Shown: positions 1 through 10,888 of the stretch, piece by piece
Position numbering within the stretch: the first letter of the stretch is position 1
Layout of the letters: each line of letters starts with the position of its first letter
Origin: Agelas oroides
Taxonomy: Eukaryota > Porifera > Demospongiae > Agelasida > Agelasidae
Assembly: GCA_949130485.1 (NCBI GenBank)
Contig: OX422183.1
Location: 19,995,934 to 20,059,933, forward strand
Direction of reading: 5' to 3'
DNA: 64,000 nt
Translations under genes and position numbers: made by a program
Notes under the pieces: model-generated
The model's database searches: none
What the model was told of the DNA's origin: nothing
What the model saw: only the letters and a program-made list of their open reading frames with translations

Positions 1-248
1 TCCCCTAAGTGAACTGCAGATGGCAGTCCCCCCTCCAGATGGCATTTACCCTCAATGTCAACAAAACCAGGATACTGTGACCACCATTACCATACCCAAT
101 GGTGTTGTCAATGTGACCTGCTACAGTGGGAGGCAGTTTGTGTCTGTGGCCTCTCATGTGTGTGATGAGGGCTACCAGCCTAATGCAACCTCCAGTGTAC
201 GAGTGTGCAGGGACAATGGAGTGTGGTCTGGAACTACCATAGCCTGTG
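1..248 (+). CDS. Gene 1, Sushi/CCP exon (5' edge cut by window)
   Basis: This exon encodes one Sushi (CCP) domain of a receptor whose earlier exons lie outside the window. About four bases of the exon are missing at the left edge, judged from the 252-base homologous exons of genes A, B and D. The frame contains ATG at base 20. The usual CCP signature is visible: Cys-Asp-Glu-Gly-Tyr, then Cys-x-Asp-Asn-Gly-x-Trp, then a final Cys. It ends at a good donor (TG|GTGAGT) in phase 1, which joins the transmembrane exon at 1777. No stop or frameshift is seen. Confidence 0.85.
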
Positions 249-1776
249 GTGAGTGGTTGACTTTGTAACCTTGTTCCCAGGCCTTCTCACTACCTTTGTA
301 TCCTGAATGTTGTAAGAATGCATCATGTGGTTATGGGATTCTGTGTCTCTTCTTATACTGTCACTTGATCACATCCGTACTTTGTATACTGTGGGTATAT
401 GTGTAGGTATCTCTAAACTGTTTATGTGATTTCAGATGATGAAGGTGTGCATATAACATTTATTTGCCCACCAGGGGATTCTTATCATCAGAGAGTTGGT
501 ATAGACTCTCTAGGTAGAGTTGGCATGGATCGCAATATATGTAATACTGAAGCAAAAAAACTTCTTTGCACCCAGTCTTGAGCCTTCATCTTTAAATGCT
601 TTTATAAACAATAAAAGTGCCCAAAAGTACTATGTATGTAAGACAGTCAAACACAAAATGTATGGTGGTGAAAGTGCCATTTTTCAACTTCACAACTTCA
701 AACCTAGACTTTGTTTTATGGATTTTGTCATGCAGCTATATAGCTCTGGAGAAAAATGCTATGTGACAATACTACGGAATGCTTACTGCTTGTGTTGTTG
801 TCATTGTATGGGTTGGGGAACCAGGATGTATGCACTAGGACACACGGAGCTACCAATGTCATCACGGTGCCATCGTATTACATATAAAACTTTACCAAGC
901 TTTCCTTCCCAACACAAACCTGAATAAAAACCTGTGCCACTATGACGTGGTGACGAAGTCACAAGTTCAAGGGCATTGTACCGTGATTGCACTGCAAGAA
1001 ATTAGTATAAGAAATTAGTATAACTGAAAAAAATGCAGTTTTATTTTAGTGTGATAAAAAATTTGTATAGGAATGGATATATATGGGGCTTTGTATAATG
1101 ACCTTCAACTTATATCATCCTACACTTTTCATACCTTTTAACATGCCATCCCAACTAGGCCTTGATGGATTATTCTTTTTTTTTACCCTATTATTCTATT
1201 CTTGTATTCTCAAAATTTTTACCTATTATTCTTATCATACTACCTAATATTCTTTTCATCATGCCTATTATTCCCAGTCTAAATACAATACATCGTGCAC
1301 CAAATAGAGCCTTGTTATATAGATAGCCCCATATACATATGGTATACTCACTTTGTACATTACTACACGTGACCTGAGTGGAAATGCACATGCACACTAC
1401 CCTCATCCCCCCCGGCTTCAATGTTTTCATTGGCGGCAGATGCCTGTGGGATGAGGCTACATGCACGCCTAGACTCAACGCCTAGACTCAACGCCAATTG
1501 CTGTTAGGTGTAGTCTACAAAACTAGGACCTATTATTCTTTTTTTATTACAATTTTTTACCTATTATTCTCGAATAATTCTCGATTCTTTTTGCTACCTA
1601 TTATTCTCAAAATTATGCTAGCATAATCCATCAAGGCCTAATCCCAACTTCTTTATTCTTTTTGACAGTCATGTTAAATAATTCTTGTGCTCCATTATTA
1701 TTGTCCACCAGGGGACTCTTAGGTGGTTCCTATTTCAACCAATGAGTTCATGACAATTTCACTTGTATTTCTGCAG
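249..1776 (+). other. Gene 1 intron between CCP and transmembrane exons
   Basis: This stretch is non-coding. Its 430-530 part matches the equivalent intron of gene B near 30,920-31,000, so it is an old intron shared by paralogs. It also carries the inverted-repeat element at 1156-1640. The open frames inside it have no recognisable domain. Confidence 0.7.
1156..1640. mobile_element. hAT-type MITE with perfect 8-bp target duplication
   Basis: The termini are inverted copies of TAGGCCTTGATGGATTAT. The element is flanked on both sides by ATCCCAAC (1148-1155 and 1641-1648), an exact 8-bp duplication as made by hAT transposases. The interior is AT-rich with repeated TATTATTCT-like words and no transposase, so it is non-autonomous. 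Confidence 0.8.
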
Positions 1777-2078
1777 AGAGTGAACCGACCACCCTCAGCA
1801 CAGGTGCTTCTGTGGGCATTACAGCAGTGGTGATTGCCACCATAGCACTTACTGTTGGATTCCTAGCTGGAGTTCTAGTCTACCACTGCATCAGCAACCA
1901 CAGATTCCAGAGCTCCAAGCCTAAGCCATCTTCCCACCAACACCAGCAGACAGTAGTACCACAGCGAGCTGGTCCAGAGTATGAGGAGGTGGTTGAACTG
2001 AAAGAGAACACGGCCTATGGTCCAGTGCAAAATATTGAGCTGAAGGCATGTGAAGCTTATGTGCCTGTGCAGCACTGA
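1777..2078 (+). CDS. Gene 1, transmembrane and cytoplasmic tail exon
   Basis: This is the last coding exon of gene 1. The acceptor is TTTCTGCAG. A serine/threonine-rich linker of about 12 residues leads to one hydrophobic helix, then a basic stop-transfer stretch (SNHRFQSSKPK) and a tail with EYEEV, AYGPV and AYVPV before the stop. The tail is nearly identical to those of A, B and C. The frame is open throughout, so gene 1 may be functional, but its 5' part cannot be judged here. Confidence 0.88.
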
Positions 2079-2671
2079 TTGTGATTACCAATATGAGCCT
2101 TTTCAGAATCAATAGCAAGATAAGCATTTCAGAGTTCTTATGAGTAGCATGAAGGTACTGGTCTTTTATGTATAGCTAGTTTAGTAGCACGAATTTTAGG
2201 ATACTTATGCTAGCGTTTTATATGCATAGTCTCACTTCATCATTTTTGATTTTTGAAGGCAGCAGGGTTGAATCAATGCATGTCAGAATAAGATGCTGTT
2301 TCCTTTTGCTGGCAATTGGTTTAGGAGTGTATCAGCAAATTGATAGGGAGCAGAGACAAACGGTGGAAACAGGATACTTGAATACACTGTTCAATGTGTA
2401 CATTTTACCAAACTACTGCCTCCTCACTTTGTGTAATTTGCAATGCAAGTGAAAATATTTCATCTCGGGGAGGTGGTCCAAATTTTTCGGAGGGAGTGCA
2501 TATTTTGCAGCTCCGGGGGTAACCAATTTACGGAGGTCCATTTTTACCATGACACCCTCTCGCACTGGTTTGGAACTACGGCACAAAAGGTCAAAGTTCA
2601 ATAATGATTTCATTCCACAAAACAAACTAACGCGGCAAACAATGGCTACGCTGGGTAATCTGGGCCACAGT
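2079..2671 (+). other. Gene 1 3' flank and gene A upstream region
   Basis: After the stop, the words TAGCTAGTTTAGTAG and GAATTTTAG recur at the same place after genes A and B, and in reverse after C. They are probably conserved 3' UTR. Bases 2338-2482 match 42,647-42,815, so this part is a dispersed repeat. No promoter motif could be assigned. Confidence 0.5.
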
Positions 2672-2696
2672 ATGTCGCTGCTACCGCGTCCCATTG
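2672..2696 (+). CDS. Gene A, leader exon 1 (start codon)
   Basis: The exon encodes MSLLPRPI and ends CCCATTG|GTAAGT in phase 1. I chose this ATG because the same ATG followed by x-L-L-P-R-P is kept in genes B and D. An in-frame ATG ten codons upstream (2642) is not conserved in D, where upstream frames hit stops. The exon was found only by comparing the three paralogs. Confidence 0.7.
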
Positions 2697-2771
2697 GTAA
2701 GTATAGTGTGTATAGCTTGCAAGTAAAGGTTGCGTCAAATTTTTGATGACAAGATATCTTGCTTACCACAG

Positions 2772-2813
2772 CTGCTGCTACTCTACTCTCCTTTACTATT
2801 CTACAGTATGCAG
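2772..2813 (+). CDS. Gene A, leader exon 2 (signal peptide core)
   Basis: This 42-base exon lies between CTTACCACAG and GTGAGA. With exon 1 it gives a typical signal peptide: an arginine in the n-region, a hydrophobic core (AAATLLSFTIL), and QYA-G as a likely cleavage site. The equivalents in B and D are 45 bases and encode the same ending. Confidence 0.72.
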
Positions 2814-3320
2814 GTGAGATTACACATGGATTATAGATTACTGTGATGTATATGATACACATCATATGATATGAATATGATGATATGTGTATGGTGTAGT
2901 CTCATATCCCGCACTCTTGGGTCAAGGGAACAGCTGCCAATGGCTGTAATTATGTAGCCAACCAATCTTAGTAAGCTGTAAAATTCAGCAGAACTGTAAA
3001 CAACTTGTACAGTACAATTAAGGCCGTTCCAAGTTGTACTTCTGTTTCTAGTACTAGGATTCCCCTGCGCTTGGGCAGTACACCTTGGTATAAACAAACA
3101 CATTACTGTATAAGAAAAAAAATCCAAAAATATCATTACAATTTACCTTGAAGCATATGCTATTTCCGTCTACCGTACCTACATATCAATGCAGTTAACC
3201 TATGTTCTAGGTCATCCTCTCTTGAGCCATTCTATTATGCATGCTGAGCTAGCAGTTTGCCCGTGCAGCTAGCCATTTGATCTGTGTCCTAGTACATGCT
3301 TTCTAAAGTGCCCTCAGCGC

Positions 3321-3473
3321 ATGTTGCGGAAAGAAAGGACTAGGCGGTCCTGGATTAGGAGAGTGTGCGGTGAGCACGTCACTGGTTGCACTCTCCCGGG
3401 AGGGTCCAGGAATCACCCACTGTCTTTAATAGAGAAATTGCTGGATGATGTACAGAAACGAGATGATAAGTGA
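3321..3473 (+). other. Unassigned short coding-like stretch in gene A intron
   Basis: This 50-codon frame begins ATG and is basic at its start (RKERTRRSWIRR), then acidic at its end (EKLLDDVQKRDDK). It sits in locally GC-richer sequence (about 3300-3870) unlike the surrounding AT-rich intron. That suggests a transposon or retrocopy insertion. I cannot match it to a family, and the frame may be chance. Confidence 0.2.
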
Positions 3474-4204
3474 GGTGTGGGTGGGTGGGAGAGATTGCAG
3501 TGTCTGAGAGCGAGATTATATGTAGCGGAGTGCGTCCACTTGGATTTTTTGAATGCGTCGACTGTGAGAGCAATGATCCATTCTGTCTTGTATATTGGCC
3601 GTGTGGGCTGCGGCGCTTGGCGCTGAAGAGGGCAGCCTAACATCTATTTGATCCTGTAAATGCGCTGGCCGCAGCGCTTAGTCCTGCATGGGGGGTCTGA
3701 CACCTACTTGACCTCGTTATCTGCACCCGCCGCAATGCTTTGAGTTACACGGGCAGCCATACAGTTGTCTGACCCCCCCCCCTAGCGAGGAGGCCAGGCC
3801 TGACCTTACCCGGTTAAATCCTGTCTGCCTGTGTCCATGCAAACAGCCATGTACAGTCAAGGCTGGAAATAATAAAGATACAACTCTCATCTGCACAGAA
3901 ATTAACTGTGGAGCTTTGGATTCCAGTGTACAAAGCTTCTGCGCTTGTGCATTATACTATGATGATCATAAATAGTAATGATCCAGAAAAGTGTAGGCAG
4001 AAGGTCAGAAAGAGAAGTAAAACTTGGAAATTTTGTATATGAGATGGCACACCTGAGCTTTCATATTTCTCATAACACTTTGCTATGCACATTGTGTTCA
4101 AGTTCATACTTCATTATAGAGAGCTAGGTCATGAAAAACGGAATCAAACATCCAGTTGTGTACCCAGGGAGGAGGTAAATGTTTTCCATGCACTTTTATA
4201 CCAG
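3474..4204 (+). other. Gene A intron before the Ig exon
   Basis: The first 400 bases are GC-richer than their surroundings, with no clear coding frame and a C-tract near 3771. The last 60 bases match the corresponding intron end of gene D, so the Ig exons of A and D share ancestry including intron sequence. Confidence 0.4.
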
Positions 4205-4555
4205 GTAATGTTACTGGGCAGTTCACTGCAGCTCCCCCCACCTGTCCTGGTGATACCTTCATCTTCAGATGTACTGTTACTGGAGACATGAGTGGAATCA
4301 CCATCTGGAGAGCGGGTGTGGGCAATGAGTGTACTCTGGCACATAGCACACCAGGTGCCTCATCTACATGTGGAGTTGGCGGTGTCTTCACAACTAGATC
4401 TGGGACTGGGTTTGGAACAAATGCTACTTTCTTCTCATCAACACTGAGTGGCACTGGAACCCCTGCACTGGATGATACATTGGTTGAGTGCTTTGGACCA
4501 GCCATTTCCAGAGATGCTGGGAACAGGGCGGGAGGCAGCATACTCCAGATATTAG
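4205..4555 (+). CDS. Gene A, Ig-like exon (type 1)
   Basis: The exon is 351 bases, phase 1 at both ends, between ATACCAG and GTCAGT. The protein shows the Ig pattern of CPGDTFIFRC, a tryptophan in ITIWR, and a late cysteine in LVECFGPA. An extra cysteine pair lies between them. The exon is the same length as that of gene D and closely similar, but very different from the Ig exon of gene B. The frame is open. Confidence 0.82.
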
Positions 4556-4725
4556 GTCAGTAACGCTCCATGATATTGTGGTATGTCTGTCATTACACTA
4601 TCTGCATTGTGTACATATGAAAATGGGGTTCTGCATATATACTGTGTCCCATAAATTTATGCATACACACTGAATCAAGGGTCACCACCTAGGTTGCTTG
4701 TGGTAGGAGTTTATGTAGGGTCGTC

Positions 4726-5519
4726 CCTAGTCTTGCAAGGCAGACCCACTTCTGCATAAAAGGGAAGGGTCTGGTGAACTGCTAATATAAGCCGTGTCCC
4801 ACTGAAATGCAATTAGCTAGATGACGTAACCAAATTTCAAATACCGTAATCTCCTGAAAATACGCCCATGGGCGATGAACTTAAGTGGCTCCTAAAAGAG
4901 GGGGGTGGGCGTATTTTCAAGAGTTGTGATATTTCTCTCGAAAATACGCCCACCTCACACACAGTTAGTCTAGCCCTTGTTATTTGCGCATGCAGTGATT
5001 CGGCTTCAATGCCTCTTTTGTCATGCACTTGCTTACACAATAACAGCAAATGGTGTCTGCCTTCATTTGTTAGTCCCTCCTCTTGCACTGTGCTGCTTCT
5101 TCAGTGCTTCTTGCTTAACATAACAGCATGTACTGCTGCATAAATGGATGGGTGTACTTTCGAGAGAAAAGCACCCTTTGCAACCACTTCATTCAAAAAA
5201 GGGGGGTGGGCGTATTTTCAAGGGTGGGCTTATTTTCGGGAGATTACGGTAATGCACTCTTGAAATACCTGTTGCAAAATGCACACACTCTTCGAAAGGT
5301 ATAGCCAAAGTGTTTTTATAGCTCCTGTCCTAGCTCTCTGTCACCATTTTCAAGACCATTATTGCAACTCAAATGGTGATGTGATGTAATGTGTCATGTG
5401 ACAAAATACTGTAATGTTGATTGGACTGTACCGTACAGTGCGGCAGGACACTGCTTGTATATGCAGTTCACCTGACCCTTCCCTTTTTTGCGGAAGTGGG
5501 TCTGGGTTGCGAGACTAGG
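4726..5519. mobile_element. Inverted-repeat element, host of a nested MITE
   Basis: The ends are inverted copies: CCTAGTCTTGCAAGGCAGAC at left and its imperfect reverse at right, continuing about 60 bases through a purine block. The element is non-coding and contains a second complete element at 4842-5251. The outer one therefore inserted first. Confidence 0.6.
4842..5251. mobile_element. TA-flanked MITE (TACCGTAATCTCC family)
   Basis: Perfect termini TACCGTAATCTCC and GGAGATTACGGTA bound 410 bases. CGTATTTTC-like words repeat inside. TA at both ends fits a Tc1/mariner-type duplication. A second, more decayed copy lies in reverse at 53,404-53,798 in gene D. Confidence 0.75.
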
Positions 5520-7737
5520 TTTTCACTTGCTACCACTGATGATGCAAGTTGCTTTGATGCCTCTTGGCTTAGTATCAACACAGGTGCCACATTTGAGTGC
5601 AACATTGTGAGGAAACCGGGCTGTATGCTTGAAACTAATACCCCCTTCCACTTTACTGTAGTGTAGTAGTAGTGTGCAAAAAAAGGTGGGGCTATTATTG
5701 TAAGCTTATATACATCTGTGTGACTAACAGAAACACTTCCAGATGTACGGGGAGCTCAGAATTAATTGCAAGAAAACGTAATTAGTTTGTGAACATGTTG
5801 GTGCCTAGCTGCTTGTGTTTTCGATAAGTGACAAGTCTAATGGTTATCCTTCCATAGATGGTGAAGTTTGGTATGCATGAGGGTTGTTAGCGTTGTAAGC
5901 TACCCTAGGGATCAAGTGTGATAGCCAGGGTATGAGGGTTATTAGCAATGTTTATTGGCAGTGGAACACTGACACTCAGTGCATTATGCAATATGGAATC
6001 CTCAAGAACTGAATGCATGTGTCCTGCATGTGTAGTGGGTGACTTTGTATATCATCTAGGCCTGCCTCTTCTCAGGGAGATGTGGATGCGCTATAGGTGT
6101 TTTGTAATTGCAGGCATTTAAACAAGTGAAAATTACCTATGAAAAGTGTATATGTAAGAACTTTGGAAGTATAGAGGACGGAAGGCATTTGCTTGAAGGA
6201 AACGTACTTGTTGCACAATTACATACACCCAGCTTTCTGTCGCTTGCAGTAAGGAAAAGCGAGGAGAGCCTGGTATCTTTTCTCACATGTACATGACATA
6301 ATCGAAACATTTTCAGAATGAACAGGTTGCATTTCACGTATTGTTCAATTGACTACATGCTTGAGTTTCCTGATACCTTGGCTCTTTTTGCTGTTCTGGG
6401 CCCTGTGCACCCACGCACAATTAAACCCTTTCTACCATCCTTTCAATCCTGATGTCACTCACGTGAGAAAAGTACTGCAAGCGACGGCCTTCCACAACAT
6501 GCGTGCGCAAAAAATATTACCTTGTAGGTTTTGCATTTGCCATTTGTTGTACAGTTCGTCTGTCACTGTATTGGATCTAAGATCAAGCACACCCTCTATA
6601 GCATCTTTCAGTCTGTACAGCGACCTGGCACCTTTGCAACTGGGGGGAGAAATTTCATCACTCCTCTTCAGGTGGACAACGTGGGCAGCAAAGGCCTACC
6701 GCTGTGTCGTGCCCAGGCAAACGAGTTGAAGGTTGAATGCGAGCAGGCTCCGTATGGGCGCAGAGAGGAGACAATCGTGGACACGAACTACACTACACTT
6801 GTACATTCCTTGCTACTACAGCTAGTATGCCACATTTCTTCATGTATTCAAAATGATGCTGGGAATGGGTATTAGGCTATTATGGCCGGTGTAGCCATGT
6901 TGTGAGCTATCATGTTTTTGTGAGAGTTTGTGCTGCTGCTAGTACAAGGTTCAAAGTTTAGAACTTGTGCTTGGTATTGAATGGAGAGAATCATATAGCC
7001 ACATACACAATGTAGGTTGTTGAATTTACTGGCCAACCTGAGTCTCTCAAGAAAACAAAATTTGGTAGTTGCATGCATGGTCACGAAGCAACCTGCATGA
7101 AGCAGCCTTGGAAGAAGCATTGTTTGATATTTTACTTGAGATGGGTGGGGGGATGGGGAGGAGTGGCAGATATTGTTGTATGTCTGCCGTTACACTATCT
7201 CTATGTGTACATATGAAAAGTCTACACAATTTGGGGGTTCTGCATATATACACAGTGAAACTAATGTAAGAAGAGCTTGGTCACACTTCTAGATGTACTG
7301 GGAACTCAGCAGAGCAATAGAATTTCATTAGGTTGTGAACATGGTAGTGTCTGTAGCTGCTTCTGTTTTCAATATGTGACAAGTTTGATGGTTATCCTTG
7401 TACTCTAGTAATAAAAGGCATACCCTAAATTATATAGGGATGAAGAGTGAGAGCCAGGGTGGCTAAACTCATTCTACAATCCCAAGAAAATGTAATGTGA
7501 ATACATGTGTCCTGCGCAGCAGGTAACTGTAACTAGTGTGTTTGACCTTATAAATAGAGAAGTGTAGTGTACAAAGCATGCACCACCTGGACTACGAACC
7601 AAATTACACTTGTACATCCTTGATGCTTCAGTATGCCGGATTCAAAATGATGCTGGGAATGGGTATCAGGCTACTGTACAGCCAATATGGCTATGGTCGT
7701 ACTAGTTTTTGTGAATAAATGAATTTAGATGTTATGA
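5520..7737 (+). other. Gene A large intron, dispersed and locally duplicated repeats
   Basis: This stretch has no gene. Bases 6190-6480 match 18,230-18,540 (parts of a TAGCC-end element). Bases 6834-6900 and 7630-7690 are copies of each other. Bases 5735-5960 and 7265-7470 belong to a repeat also found near 10,880-11,150 and 51,500-51,700. Bases 7170-7270 repeat sequence just after the Ig exon. Confidence 0.5.
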
Positions 7738-7850
7738 GGCGAAAATAGAGGAAAGTGAAAAAGCCGGCAGCCGCCGGGAGTCCAGCCCAGGACACCTCTG
7801 GCTTGAGCCGCCAGTGCTCTGCCACTGAGCCACAACAGCTGGATAACCAC
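7727..7850 (-). repeat. tRNA-derived SINE (minus)
   Basis: Read on the minus strand, it has a tRNA-like A box (TGGCTCAGTGGCAGAGCACT) and then a B-box-like stretch (here GGGCTGGACTCC). A tail follows with TTTTTCACTTTCCTC and CCTCATAACATCTAAATT. The tail is shared by the other copies, which marks it as a SINE and not a tRNA gene. Confidence 0.65.
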
Positions 7851-8859
7851 CAGCCCTCACAATCCTCTATATGTACTGCACAGGTGGTACTGAATGCCTC
7901 AGTCGCACATCTGGCAGCCACTCAGTATGTGCTGTCAGAACTCCATTAGGGGTCGACCAGAAAATTCTCTCCATCAGGAAAGAATCCATGCTGAGTGGTT
8001 TTCTCACTCTAAATGCTCAGAGCCTCACGCTGGAAATAAATTGATATCTCAAACCAGAGGTGTCCTGGGTTCGACTCCTGGCGGCTGCCGGCTTTTTCAC
8101 TTTCCTCTATTTTCGCCTCATAACATCTAAATTTCCAGCGTGAGGCAAGATGCTCTGAGCATAGTTTTTGTGAACTATCACATTTTGTGAGATATCATGC
8201 TGTTGCTCAGAGGAGGCACACAGGAATAGCACAAGGTTCAAACTTTAAACATTGGGAATGTGTGATCGCAACTTAATGGAGAGAGTTGCATGTTGCTACG
8301 TAGGTCACCCGCTACACAGGACCCATGTATTCACATCACTATACTTTTCTTGGGATTGTAGAATGAGAACTAGCCACCTCACACCCTGGCTCACATCTTT
8401 CTAGGCAAGTCCAAAGTCATGTTTGTTATATTTAACAAAATGAAATTTGGTTGGCCACAAAGCCACCAGAAGCAGCCATGGAAGAGGTAAATTTTCCCTG
8501 CGAAGGGAGGGGATGGGGTGGTATAGATTCAACTAATACATTTTGGCATCCATGCATTTGGGATTTGGCCAAACAAGGGTTCTCTATACAGTGATAGAAA
8601 TGGCAAAGAAACATTTGGTGGAACATTGAAACTCAGTTTATTGTCATTATGGTTTATTTGGGTGCTCATGTTTACAGTGATTGATATACATGATAAGAGA
8701 AAAGTGTTCTTAAGGGTACTGGTAAGTGCCACTTTCATCGTTTACAGTGATCTGTATTGGGAAGCAGATAAACCAAACTTTGCTACACTATGTGGTGTGC
8801 TTACTATACATGCTGCATGAAAAGGAGTGGAGTGAATACTTCACTGTCTGTAGCGCTGT
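7851..8859 (+). other. Intron sequence with a second SINE half
   Basis: Bases 8056-8137 are an inverted partial copy of the preceding SINE (B box GGTTCGACTCC and tail). Bases 8300-8400 resemble 51,400-51,560 in gene D. No coding evidence. Confidence 0.45.
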
Positions 8860-8954
8860 CTCATTTTTCCTACTAAGGAACACTTTGTGTCATTTCGCCT
8901 ACTCAACATATGATTACATAACAAGCAATCATACAGTATGCCTAGTGACATTTA

Positions 8955-9521
8955 ATGATTCGACCTAAGAACTTGTGTGTTGATGTCTTTAGTGGTGATA
9001 GCTACATCAAAGGAATGAATATAGGGGGGGATTGGCATTTAAACAGATTTACAGAGATTACAGAGTCTACGGTCATTCTGAGCTACTATGGAGTTCACTA
9101 TCACTCAGAGAGGTACCCGCTGGTTCATTGGTTTCTATCACTCCGAGAAGAACCCGCTGGTTCATTGGTTTCTATCACTCCGAGAAGAACCCGCTGGTTC
9201 ATTGGTTTCTATCACTCAGAGAGGTACCCGCTAGTTCATTGGTTTCTATCACTCAGAGGGGTACCCGCTGGTTCACTGGTTTCTATCACTCAGAGGGGTA
9301 CCCGCTGGTTCACTGGTTTCTATCACTCAGAGAGGTACCTGCTGGTTCATTGGTTTCTATCACTCAGAGAGGTACCTGCTGGTTCATTGGTTTTCCAAGG
9401 CTATAAGTATGTGATCAACCAAAGGGGACGAGATGGAAGAATATTCTGGAGGTGCACAAAGAGCAGAAGCTGTGATTGTGGGATGACTACAATAGAAGAT
9501 GAAATTATTTCAGTCTGCTAG
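8955..9521 (+). CDS. Hypothetical protein with 37-bp repeat and FLYWCH-type finger
   Basis: The frame has three parts. About 47 ordinary residues come first. Then about 99 residues are encoded by eight 37-bp DNA repeats; because 37 is not a multiple of three, the protein repeat is 37 residues long and uses all three frames. Last come about 40 residues matching a FLYWCH zinc finger (GYKYVINQRGRDGRIFWRC, then CDC). The finger is the only recognisable domain. The frame may be an exon of a decayed transposon gene, because FLYWCH starts after a possible acceptor (TTCCAAG). Expression is unknown. Confidence 0.4.
   Translation: MIRPKNLCVDVFSGDSYIKGMNIGGDWHLNRFTEITESTVILSYYGVHYHSERYPLVHWFLSLREEPAGSLVSITPRRTRWFIGFYHSERYPLVHWFLSLRGVPAGSLVSITQRGTRWFTGFYHSERYLLVHWFLSLREVPAGSLVFQGYKYVINQRGRDGRIFWRCTKSRSCDCGMTTIEDEIISVC
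9098..9393. repeat. Tandem repeat, 8 copies of 37 bp
   Basis: Eight exact-length units (296 bases) of CTATCACTCAGAGAGGTACC plus CGCTGGTTCATTGGTTT, differing by a few bases. Variants such as GAGAAGAACC appear in neighbouring units, consistent with unequal exchange. Confidence 0.9.
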
Positions 9522-9788
9522 GTCAGCGCTGTACCGAGCAAGGTGTGTCTGCACATACTAATCTGTAATCATGATTACCTAGATTGACTCTTCTGTGAGT
9601 ATTGTAATAATGTTGAATGACACAAATTGGTCCTTAGTAGGCAAAATGAGAGTAGGCGAAATGAGCCTAAACCCATGAGCTGTACTAGACAAGTTATACA
9701 ACACATTGCAGTATAGTGTGGCGATGAATTAAGGGCTAAGTTTATGTGAGACGTGAGTGTGACAGTACAACACATCAATGCTTCTATG

Positions 9789-10220
9789 GATTGATGAGAG
9801 TAGGTGTGACATGCAGGCGAAATAGCATGCTTAAGTCTGCATGAAGTATTAGAAGTTCGACATCATGATACTTGTGTGTAGAACCCGATATTCAGCCATC
9901 TCCATTACGTCAGTGAAGGGTATCCATGGTGTTAGCTTACTTGAAAGTTCTGCTCTGAAAGATTTGAATCCTTCATCAGAAGCTGTCTGCTACCAATTTT
10001 GCAGCCATTCAATGGAACAAACCAGCAATCTGTGGTCATCCTAGATGATGCATCTATCCATCATGGCATTGCTGATCTAAATGAGAATCAAGGTGGTGCT
10101 CGCTTACTGCATCTGCCACCATACTTGCCAGATTTCAATCTGTTGAAGGAAATGTTCAGTCAAATTAAGAGCATAATGATTTCCTGTTTCAAGTTGCCAC
10201 CTTTCCTAGAGTACTCCTAA
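9789..10220 (+). pseudogene. IS630/Tc1-type DDE transposase remnant
   Basis: Pieces of the catalytic core can be read in changing frames. WIDES with the first aspartate is near 9790. A stretch like RTRYSAISITSVKGIHG is near 9881-9931. Then comes an open C-terminal segment with VVILDDASIHHG (second aspartate) and PPYLPDFNLLKEMFSQIK (the usual PYSPDFNPIE region, glutamate kept). At least two frameshifts and in-frame stops separate the pieces. It is inactive and unrelated to the receptor gene whose intron it lies in. Confidence 0.75.
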
Positions 10221-10547
10221 CTACGGGCTTTGGAATGATAAGTAAAGAACACTGTCATTGGTATACATCCTTAATATTATTATATGTATTATATAAACAA
10301 CCTATACAGATGCATCCTTAGACTATTAAGTTGCTTCAACAATGTCTAGCTTTTCTGAGCAGTTTATTCTTCAGTAGGTTGAGAACCTTTCAAATTTTGC
10401 AACTCAGACAACTGCCTATATAATCATGACAATGTCATGTTTTCTATGACAGAATTATAGTAATTGCAGAAGCAGCATCCGTTAATGCTTTGACCATTGC
10501 TTGTGTGCATTACTTCCATGATCAGTTCTCCCCAGATACAATATTGC
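10221..10547 (+). other. Intron sequence without features
   Basis: AT-rich sequence; I see no gene, repeat or motif here. Confidence 0.4.
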
Positions 10548-10888
10548 ATCGGTGAATACCTGCAACAATGTTTCTCTTTCATTCCATCAACCACACTTTG
10601 CACAGCTTCATCTGCATCTACATGTTTTTGTTTTTGTTTCTTATGGGGAGCTCAGAATCGAATCGGCGAATACTTACAACAATGTTTCTCTTTCATTCCA
10701 TCAACCACACTTTGCACAGCTTCATCTGCATCTACATGTTTTTGTTTTTTGTTTCTTATGGGGAGCTCAGAATCGAATCGGCGAATACCTGCAACAATGT
10801 TTCTCTTTCATTCCATCAACCACACTTTGCACAGCTTCATCTGCATCTACATGTTTTTGTTTTTTGTTTCTTATGGGGAGCTCAGAAT
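10548..10888. repeat. Tandem repeat, 3 copies of 114-115 bp
   Basis: Units start ATCGG(T/C)GAATAC and end TTATGGGGAGCTCAGAATCG. The copies are almost identical; one extra T in a T-run makes the second unit 115 long. The overlapping open frames through it follow from the repeat and are not evidence for a protein. Confidence 0.9.

Larger units (their letters stand above)
8860..9650 (+). mobile_element. Probable Mutator-like element remnant carrying FLYWCH
   Basis: Imperfect 35-base inverted repeats (8860-8895 and 9616-9650, sharing CTACTAAGGA and TTTGTGTCATT) bracket a frame ending in a FLYWCH zinc finger. FLYWCH and related fingers are common in MULE-type transposases, so I infer a shortened element. 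No transposase core is left. Confidence 0.45.

Noticed and set aside
7755-7850. Functional tRNA gene
   Set aside because: A and B boxes are present but the acceptor stem does not pair, and copies share a long non-tRNA tail; this is a SINE.
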